Shown: positions 51,061-61,300 of the stretch, piece by piece | How positions within the stretch are numbered: position 1 is the first letter of the stretch | Layout: every line of letters starts with the position of its first letter | Origin: Trichoplax sp. H2 | Lineage: Eukaryota > Placozoa > Uniplacotomia > Trichoplacea | Direction: 5' to 3' | NCBI GenBank assembly: GCA_003344405.1 | Contig: NOWV01000014.1 | Location: forward strand, 124,001 to 188,000 | Length of the DNA stretch: 64,000 nucleotides | The notes under the pieces: generated by a model | Told to the model about the DNA's origin: nothing | Seen by the model: only the letters and a program-made list of their open reading frames with translations | Databases searched by the model: none | Translations under genes and position numbers: made by a program

Positions 51061-52538
51061 GCATGACTTAATATTGCAACTATTAAATAAATGATCTTAT
51101 ACAATATAATGGTATTCAAGCAGCATCTCTCAATATCTTAATCACCTTGAGCAATATGAGCGTATCTTATTTATATCGTCATAGTGAAAACCGTGATTAA
51201 CTTATTATCGAGTATTCTTTGCATATAGAGGACAAAAAGATCAAAATCAAAGATACTAGCACCCTTTAGTCCATTTTTGCAGTCTTCTATCCTGGCTTGA
51301 TCTATTCTAGACTATTGATACTTTCCGCTTACGCTAGTATACCATTCGATATAAATATTCGTACGTCCATCAGTACCTGCAGCCTAAAGAAAGATAGAAA
51401 GAAGCTCCTATCTATCAAAAGAAAACCCTGGTAAACCAATAGAATAAACTATCTATTTTGGGCACCATTTTTTGATGATTGAATGATCTATTTTATCTAT
51501 TTCTCTCGTCTTTTATCTAGTCTAGATCTTTATCAAATTGTTTCTACCTTCAATTTACATTAGTATACCATTTGAGATCTCTACGGTGATTAAGAAGTTA
51601 CGATGTAAAGCCCGGTGTAGATAACCAATTAAAATTCGTAAACTATCAGTTTCTTGCATATATACCAGCACTATGCAAGAATAATGATATACTTTCCAAT
51701 GATGAGGATATTGTTTCTGTTACAATTGTAAACGTGAGTCTTTGTTCTAAAGTAAATTATAGAAACTCCTGACCAATATTACGCAACATATAGAATAGTT
51801 AGAAACACAATGAATCAGCATTACGATTATTTGATCTTCCTGCAACTTGTTAAGACACCCTAGCCGGGATTTACCTCTGTGTCAATACTAGCTACTATGA
51901 ATTGATTAACATTGTAAAGTAGTATTAATAAAATTATAAAAGCAATAAGAGTTATTATAATCATGACTGAGTTCAATGTATGGTAAGATACCTTATAGTA
52001 TATTTATAATAGCTAGAATATTCCAAGTTGCTATATTAATTATCATCATCCACACGTTATGCCAACTAAGTATACTGTTCTCTATTCATCCTAAGTTTGA
52101 TCTTTAATCTGTTCTCTACTAGTCATCATCATCCACCCTTTATGCCAACCAAGCATACTGTTATATATTTTCATCCTAAGTTGATTTTGCATCTGTTCAC
52201 TAGTAAGTCATCATCCTCCACCCATTATATCAACCTAGTTGACTGTCCTATATTCATCTTAAGTTGATTTTGGATCAGTTTACTACTTTACCTTGCGGTA
52301 TATTCATCAAGTATAGGTGATAAAACTATCATCTTCATGTTGAAATTTAAACGAATTATCCAAGAAATAGACTTTAGGAATATCATTCGATCGATTAAAA
52401 GTAATTTGGTAATAGACGCGATCGAAGGATAGTTCTTAGTCTTTGAATTATCATTATCAACAAGTAAATAACATTAGAAGGTTTTATGGATTACGCTTTA
52501 CCATTTTAAACTTGAACGATCCTAATCAATCTTCATTA
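51061..52538. promoter_or_regulatory. 5' flank of KirL-6 with a triplicated upstream block
   Basis: Related to the 5' flanks of KirL-4 and KirL-5. The CCTAAGTTGATTTT block, single in those genes, is present three times here in tandem units of 82-84 bp starting near 52041, 52122 and 52206; the last ends with CTACTTTACCTTGC at 52297. TTTTAAACTTGAACGATCCT lies directly before the start codon. An upstream in-frame ATG at 52443 would add 32 residues, but these come from the conserved non-coding flank, so the ATG at 52539 is preferred. Confidence 0.65.
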
Positions 52539-54115
52539 ATGGCTACACTAAATCATCCATCAAATCAAATTAACCCACAACAACGGCAACGACGCCAAAC
52601 CTGGCCGTCTACTAAACGTCAATATGGTAAAATTCATCAAGGTAGTCAAGGTCAATGTCAATTATCTAACCAACAACGACAATTATTGCGTGATTATAGA
52701 CGGCTTTCACAAGTTGTAACCACCATCTCCAAAGATAAACATTCATTTCGTAGTCTCTCTCGAGATATATTAAATGGCATCATAACGTTAGTACAAATCA
52801 TCAAGGAGTGGATAATTGTATTAGCTCGCTTTATATGGAATATCATTTGCCTTAATTATGCTGAAATTGCCGAACAAACAGATTTCGGTAATATGTCTAA
52901 AATCAGTAGTACGTCAGTGAGCAGAATGAAACAAATTATTTTTAAAAATTATCAACTTCGCTTGGGAGATGATTTTTATGGTAATATTATTCGACTGCCA
53001 TTCAAGTATATCTTTACCTTAATTGGTATGATCTATCTTGGTGTCTGCGTTGTCTTTGCTATAACTTATGTCCTAGCTGATATTGTCGATCTTGAATTAG
53101 CTTATTCTCCTTGGTACTGGCTAGTCTATAGTTTATCTGTAACGACATGTTTAAGCTCGGAAAGTTTAGATATTAGTCGAGTCCATATCGGTATACTCCT
53201 GATCGCTAATTTACAAGCTTTTATAGCTCAGTTATTATTGGCGTTTATCACTGGTATCGTTTTTGCTCGATTCTCACGACCTTCTCGTCTAATCCAATTC
53301 TCTGACAAGTTAACTATTAACCCAGTCGATGGTATTGATAATATACAAGGAAAGTTAACAACAATTCGACCACGACTTGCTGTCACTGATTGCCAGTTAA
53401 AATTATTTATTATACGACCCTATCAGACTAAAGAAGGCGAAAATGGTGTCCGAACTACGTAAGAATTCTAATAATTAGATTATGTTAAAGACGTAAACGA
53501 ACCATTTTCTCTTGAAAGCTTTCTTATTTACCGTAATTAAGATTGTAAAATCAATAAAGTAATGATCGCGATCTCTTAAACTTCGTCTATGCAGATTGAA
53601 TTTCCTTTACCACAATCTAGCTTGAAACGACTTATGTTTCATTTAATTCGATATTTTCATTTGCAATATTTTCAACTTTTAGGGAAATCCCTTTAATAAG
53701 TAGTCTCTTTCCTACGATGAGTGTCATGCTTAAATTTTCACATGAATTAAACGAGGAAAGTCTACTTCGACAAGCTTTAGAGAATCCAGATGAAGATTTT
53801 AACTTATTGGCCTACTTTACTGGTACAGATTCTTGTTCTTTCAATACCGTCTATGAAATAAAACATTATCGACGCGAAGATATCATTAGGTAAGTTGACT
53901 TTATTAGGTAACGGTTGATAGTTCAACCAAGAGCTACCTTGACTAAGTACTATCCGTAATCCTTTTTATTTCCGAACAGAAATCATCAATTTGTGGACAT
54001 GCTCACTAACATCGAAAGTGAGGATAACACTTATAAATTTTCAGTCGATTTCGCCAAATTGAATCAACTCGTTCCGTTTGACCAAATTAAACAAGAGAAA
54101 TCAAAGGTGCAATAA
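52539..54115 (+). CDS. KirL-6: Kir-fold channel with filter CLSSE
   Basis: Exons 52539-53458, 53683-53889 and 53980-54115 join in phase to 420 residues. The start was chosen because MATLNHPSNQ aligns with MAILNHPSNQ of KirL-4 and -5; the longer frame from 52443 is discarded. The N-terminus has RRQTWP. A hydrophobic segment (KEWIIVLARFIWNIICLNYA) precedes AEIAEQTDF. The slide-helix motif is RLGDDFYGNIIRLPF. The pore reads LVYSLSVTTCLSSE, with C204 L205 S206 S207 E208. TM2 is LQAFIAQLLLAFITG, ending FARFSRPSR. The C-terminal domain has QFSDKLTI, TKEGENGVRT, LKFSHELNEES and TDSCSFNTVYEI, and ends FVDMLT and VDFAKLNQLVPFDQ. It is the most diverged of the three younger copies. Confidence 0.88.
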
Positions 54116-55344
54116 ATCACAATAACTGTAGAGATCGAGTCTTACAGTATACGGCTTAAATGGTTTAGCAAGAATAGTTCTCAATAACGTCATGCACTTT
54201 GAGCTTATTCGCAGTATACCGCCCTAATAGTTAATTTACTATTTAAGTAATATTCTTGGGAATATGATATCCGATGTATGAAATTAGACAAGACTTTCAT
54301 GTTATGGCTAATTACTAGGGTTAAACGATGAAATTACTCTAATTTAAGAGCATCTGAGAATCATCTTTTACTTATAGCGAACAAAAATTATATTTAATGT
54401 TCCAGAACTAATGATTAAGCGACAGGAAAGCCGTAAAGCTTGCTTTATCAAGATTGTTTGTCAATAGAGATCGCAAGCGAGAAAATAAAGTGCGGGAAGT
54501 AATGGCAATGGCAAACTAGAACCCGAATTTTAATAATATATTTATAAATTCATAGATTTAGTGTACGTTTTTCTATACAATCGAGATAAAATCAGAATGA
54601 AATGTCATGTGAAAGTATCTCATTAATTAGCAGCTATGATAGTGATAGTAATAAACAGAAGTTAGATTACTGTAACCATTTAAATTTTATCAGTGTATAT
54701 GCTTGGTTTAACAAATTGAAGCACTTTCGTACTCAAATATTGGCAACGTTCGGACTACGGATGACTAAATAAATATTGTTGAAAGGAATCATTTTGCATA
54801 TCCGGATATAGTAAATTTTGATTACCTGTGAACATCTGGATGCGAGAGCCGGTTCATAACGTAAAACAGTTGTATTGTTAGGCTAAACAATGGCAACGAA
54901 TCAACAATAAATAGGATTTTACTTCATAAGACTGAAAATCTAATAATCTTTATTGATGAAAGTGATATCTTTAAAGTGGGTAATTAAAACTAATACAGTT
55001 ATTATAAGTATGAACTTGATAAGAAAGCTCCCTACTTGTACTGCTGATTTATTGACTCTTGATTAAACGATCAATATATCGTAGTATGGAACACGAAAGT
55101 TATCAGCATTAGACTTATTTCCAGTAAATAAGTCACTTCAATTGATAATCAAATATAAAAAATACAATCTTAACCCTCTCCTAATTGAATATAACTTATG
55201 CATCTCTTAAATAAAGTCACGTATAACAAATACACTACAAGTTAATAGCATTACAATAAGTAAACGGCAATGATCAGAACGCCTAGTAATTACTTGTAAA
55301 TTAATTATTATTAGTGATCATGCTGCGAATGTCGGGCAACAATA
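54116..55344. repeat. Duplicated 3' flank of KirL-6 and PRKDC 3' side
   Basis: 54116-55005 repeats the 3' flank of KirL-4 (44381-45390). From about 55005 the sequence is unique and should hold the 3' UTR of PRKDC (minus) and the convergent end of KirL-6. No other gene is visible. Confidence 0.65.
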
Positions 55345-58300
55345 CTACATCCATGGTTCCCATCCTTGCCATGTACGACCTAAAATATTGGGATCGGTAG
55401 CTTGATCAATAAGACAAGTGACTTGATCTTCAACTGAAAGATTGTCAGCTGGCATTCGAGCTCGTTCATTATATTGTTTATCCCCTAGCGCGAAACTCTC
55501 CAAAATAGATAAATGATGGCATAACCTAAGCTCATCCCTATATTAAACACACAAAATAGTAGTTAGCGATGCATTAGCAAGATAATTGATCTTATCTTAT
55601 GAAATTATTCCGTACTAAATTAGCAAACCTTGTTACAAAAGCTGGATTTGCTCCTTTCAATTTGCGTTTCGCAAAAGTAACCTTTTCACGAGGATACCAA
55701 CTAAAATCATCCGATTCTATTAAAGCAGTAATCAGTGCAAAGTTTTAGTTTAATGTAATGTTGCATTAAAACGGAAAGTACATTTCAGACTAAAATTGCA
55801 AACAAAAATAGATAATGAGCTCCCGATCTTTAATCGAAGTATGTGTATGAATTCCTTTATTTAAAGTAGTACAAATACGCATATATAGAACAATCTCACT
55901 ATACCAGTTCATTTCAAGACTAATTTATATTTATAAATCGGAAGAAATCATAACTTACTTTTAATCAATCAACATATATTATTTTACTTTAATTTATTGT
56001 AATACTGAACTAATTAAAGTTCACTATAATCATTACACTACAAGACTAATTGTAAATCAAAACAGATTATTAGTTACCTGTCTTTAAGCCCTGCTTAGCA
56101 TTTTGTCGGTTAGCAAAATTCTATTTAAAACATAGAAGAAATAAGACAGTGAATACCGGAGAAGGCGTTATGTCAATAATTGAAATATGCGTATTACGAA
56201 TCACTCAGGTTTACCTGCCAATCTAATGACGGTTCCTTAATAAAGACATCCATAGTGTTTACAAGCAGATCTGGTTTATTTCGTAGGGCACGCAATGTGT
56301 GAACCATACTACATTTCAATTGACCATTTTCTCGTAAAGGAAGCATTAAATTCAGCATTTGCCTCGTTAGACGGAACGGCATCAGTTCTGGTAGTGGCAA
56401 GAACTAATAAAAAAAAACCGATTTTAACATTGAGCTGCCTTTAATTAATAGATAACATGATTTAAGCTAGGCAGTTCCGACAAGCAGTAAGAAATAATAT
56501 GGATTAAGATCTAAGCTATAATAGAATGAAAACAAAATAAAGATTATACAACGGTATCCATCTGAAAAATTCCAACCAACATTTTACAAAGAGGCTGATT
56601 AACTACTTAGAGATCAATTCAGTCTCACAACAGAACAACGGAACTTGTATAACTTAACGTTATGCAAACTACAGCCCTTTAAATAATTTATTGCGTCATG
56701 ATGTTCATTCTGTTCATCGATATTTTCTAAAGTTTACCAAATTACCAAACTCCTCGTCACATTTATCGGCAATAGAATCTCCAGATAAAAAGTATATCGC
56801 AAAAATCTCTTTAACATTTTTATTTCATTTTTATCATTTCACTATACCTGAGTTGCTGACCCAAACGCATGGCCAAAATCGATACCAATCATACCACCAG
56901 TCAAACGATCAATCATGAAATTAGATAAATGACGATCACCAATACCAAGTAAATAATGGCATATAGATACAGTAGCATGAGTTCTTGCAAAATGCGATCG
57001 AAGCATGAGGTATGCCTCTGAAGAGGCAGATAACGCTACGAAACCTCGTCTGTGAGCAGAAAAAATTCAAAATAATCAAAAAGTTGCCGATCCAAATTAA
57101 AGTATATCTCACTTAATCTTTCTAGCATATTACGAATTACCGCAATAGATCCCACGGCACAGAATTCTCTCGGAATTTAAAGTGATTTTCTACTTCAGAA
57201 CGCTTAGCTTTTCTAAAAGTAATAAAAGATTGGTTCATAGAACTATATTTGCACCATTCCACACTTGCAATTGTACGGAATGAAGGGTTAATAAGCCTAC
57301 CTATACATCGATTGGTACATATAAACAGGGCCGCCTGCGCTACCAAATTTACCCAACCATTTAGAATAAAGTTGATGAGGTGAACTGTAAATTTAAAATC
57401 ATGACATTATTAAAAAACAATCACATAGTCATTATTAAGATAGCTTATCGATATCTTGCATTAATTACTTTTGACTGCTTAGATAATGCTGCTTCTCATG
57501 ATCTTCCATAGCGTCAGTAACAAATTCTTTTAACGTTATCGTATTCTTCATCCACTCGATCAATCCAAGCCTTTGAGTAAAATCATAGCAACATCAAATT
57601 ATAATTGTCATCGCCACTATAAGTACATAAGGATCACTCGTTCAACCTTTGAGTGATTGGTATAACTTGATAGGTGCGAAGTCTTAAATCTTGTTGACTA
57701 CAAATACTATCTTGCGCCAATATTTCATTCATGACACAGAAAAGCTAAAAGTACAGACCAAATATATGCGTGACAGAATTTAACTTTGATTGATATTATC
57801 AACATGAAAACAGCTTAATCGAGTTGTTAAACCTGCTCGATACGTTGATCCAAACGCAAATCTTCACCACATTTTACTAAGAATAAGTATTCCTTTTCGT
57901 CGTCTCCTTGAACTGTCAATCTTAACGGTTTACGTATTGATTTCAACACCAGTAACTATTAAAACGTAGATTTTTTAATTACATCAATTCCCAAAGTTTA
58001 GCAAGGAAACGATGACTTACTCTTTCACCAAAGCTAGCAATCTTAAGGTGATACTCAGGTAAAGGCTTTGATCTTCCAGTATATTGTCCTAATTGTACGC
58101 GTAAAATATTTCGTGTTAAATCTTACTTGGTAAATTAATGTCGTAAAAGATCTTAATAACTAGATATAAAATCATCGATAGGCCTACCGCATATTTTAAC
58201 AATGTTTACCTGGGACTTCAATAGAATAAGTAAAATTCGCTGCTTGGAAATTACTTAACCAAGGGCAATATTCTTTTAAATTTTCTGGCCTATTCTTAAT

Positions 58301-61300
58301 CTTTCCTGAAATTTCTTGTATCAATCTGGAAGCTATTTTCTCAAAATCCTAACAGATATCAAAATAATCTTCAATATCTGATAATCATTTCAACATAGAA
58401 TAATAGCAACAGACTTACAGAGGCTTTCATCGATTGTAATTTGCTGCCATCTTTTCCAAAATATTGCTCAATAACTTTTCCAAAGTGCTTCAAAATTGTA
58501 AACGTATTAAAATGAGCAAGCTACATTTCAATCTTTCTATCATGAATCAATCTTACCTGTATGAACCGACGCTTGTGTGACCCAAATTCAATCAATTCAC
58601 CAGACGTTAAAGATGAAGCAGCTTCTGATTCATTTGAAGCATCAACGAGTAAACCATCTCGCAACTTTTGGTAGCAAATCCTTATGCTTTCAGCTATAGA
58701 ACCAGACTTTTTCTTCAAACCTTTAACTTCGTCTACCCAATCCTATTATGGTAATCATCCAAAGGTACCGCAGTCATAACTAAAAAATCTATATCGCTCT
58801 ATCAATCAAAATAATTACGTTATAAGCATTATGAATCAATCTACCTTGAACACTAAATCGGGCTGAGACAGCTGCTCCAATGCTCGAACAAAACTCTCTA
58901 TGAGTGGCAGTTGTAATTTACTACTTAATCTATAAACCAAACCAAACGCATGATGATTTAACAATCTTTAACTTGAAGGATATAGAATACTTTATTAGAA
59001 ATTTATTATATGCAACGCACGATGACTTACTTTGATACTGCCGTCTTATTTTGGCGGCCTACAGATGTTTCTTCAAATGTATATTGCTCATTGCTAACTT
59101 TAAACGCGTAAATGATAGCCTTAGGACAACAGAATTAAAATTAGTCATAAGTTATAAAGAATCATAAGATTATCATTCGCAATCTAATTAAGCCTCAGCT
59201 ACATCATATGTAATTCTACCTGTGGATATTCATCAGCAATGCGGAATAAAATTTCCTGCACCGCTCTCGCTTCTGGCTTGTCTAATATTGCCATCATCTG
59301 ACTAATCCAACCAATAAACATCCAAGATGGAATTGCAGAACTCTATCAATTACGTATATATTTGAAAAAATTTTGTTATCAATGTTGCATCCAATAGAAA
59401 CTTATACTATATCCATTATAGTAATTATCTAAATATTATTTTGCTTCCGTAAGCCAAAAAATACACTGTATTATCCCAATAGGAAAGATTTGAACAATGT
59501 TCGTGCTATAACTGTATTTCAAATATCGATGACGTACTACTGGTTAAAATATCAACACTGTCTATAGACTACAATAAACTACTGTGACATAAAAGATCAT
59601 TTAAAACGTAATGCCTAGTACATCTGTGTTAAGAAATAATTCATCAGTGAACAGGTTTAAATACAAATAACATAATAATATTGTTGTTAAAAATATCTAA
59701 TATTAATATTAAACTGCCGGCTGGTGTAAAAGAGCTGTCTTTGGTTAAACCAATTAAGATTGTCAGTATAGTTATAGAAAACACGAAGCTACCAAATCAA
59801 CGCGAAAAAATTAGAACTATGTAGGCAAATAAGACATCCTAGTATCATCTATGATTGTATCTCATAAACAGACCTTCCTCATGAAACCATCAATAGTATT
59901 AGGATTACGCTCAACAATTTGCAACAAACGTGGAAAACGTTGACGTGCATCCATAGAGTTGTAAGCCATTGCTTCAAGCGTATAACGTATTATTACTTCC
60001 GGGAAAATCTAACAGAATATTATGATACAATAAGTAATCAGATAATATAATTCCCAGAACTCCCACAGAAAATCAAGCATATCCAGCATTACCTTAGTAT
60101 CAATAAGGCCTTTAGGTTGATCTATGGGATATATGATTCGAAGCATTAATGAAAGTATCAGGATAGAGGTACATACTAATTATAACTGATATCAATAATT
60201 AATATAAAAGTGTGTCATACTTGCTCGACCATCTTCTTCATGGCGTAGTATATCGTCACAAAAATTAACCATCATCATCATAGCTTCAATGTAGCTACTA
60301 TTCAATAAATAAATAAAACAGAGTTGCTGAGATCAATCATTAAACAATTTCACTTCACAAACCAGTCAAGGCGCTGAATTACCTTCCACCGCGTTCTTCC
60401 TTTGATGCTTTCACGGCTTGATGTAACGCTTGGCAAGCGTGAGATGTTAGTTTCGCCGCAATCTTTCAAAAACAAAGGAAGAAATATTTACAAATACCAT
60501 AACATCACTTAATCAAAGTAATTACAGGAACTAAAAGGCATACTTTTTCTTTAGAATCATGTTGATTCACATTTGCAAGCTGATAAAGAGATTCCTTTTT
60601 CTCATTCAATAAGTCCAAAATTGACGCATCTTTAAAAATCAACAGTTACAATATCCAACGTTAACAAACGATTGGTACAGGATATCAGCAATATTAACTC
60701 GAATTTTATGTATACGCGATAGTATGTTACCAGATTCTGCTAATATCTTGCTAGTCATGTCCAATAGTCGACTTCGAAGTAATAAATGCTCCCTCATCAA
60801 TGTAGTATTTTCTAATATCACACTCAAATCTTTAACTTTTTCTAGTAACAAAGTGTAAATGAAAGAGTAGCATAGAAAGTAATTAGTAAATTCTAAAAAT
60901 TGAAAATTGATAACCGACGAAATGTTAGATAGTAATATTTATAAGCTAGCATTGGGTAATGTGAGGCAATACCAAATTGCGAATTAGCAGTTAGTAACGT
61001 TTTTAAGCGTTCATCAGGTGGAGTCAGTAACGATTTATCACAATGGACTTTGGTATAAATATGTGTCCATTTGACAGTTAGTAATTCGTCTTTATCTAAC
61101 TCCTAGAAAGGTTAATTTGTAGAGTAGTTGATTAATAAGGTGTGAGGCACACAGATTAGCTTATTGCAAATCTGCACATGATAACGTATTCGTTACTGTA
61201 GTATAATTCTAAACGTGACTTACCTGATTAATATGATAAAGCGTTTGACGCAGATGTTTTATTGCGACAGGATAATTTGACTATCATCAAAAGGTAAGAA

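Noticed and set aside
52443-52538. Upstream in-frame ATG extending KirL-6 by 32 residues
   Set aside because: The added residues are translated from a flank block (TTTTAAACTTGAAC) that is non-coding before KirL-4 and -5; the start at 52539 aligns with theirs.
16158-54115. The cluster as pseudogenes
   Set aside because: Six copies keep open frames, identical exon phases, good splice sites and conserved domain residues despite diverged introns and flanks.
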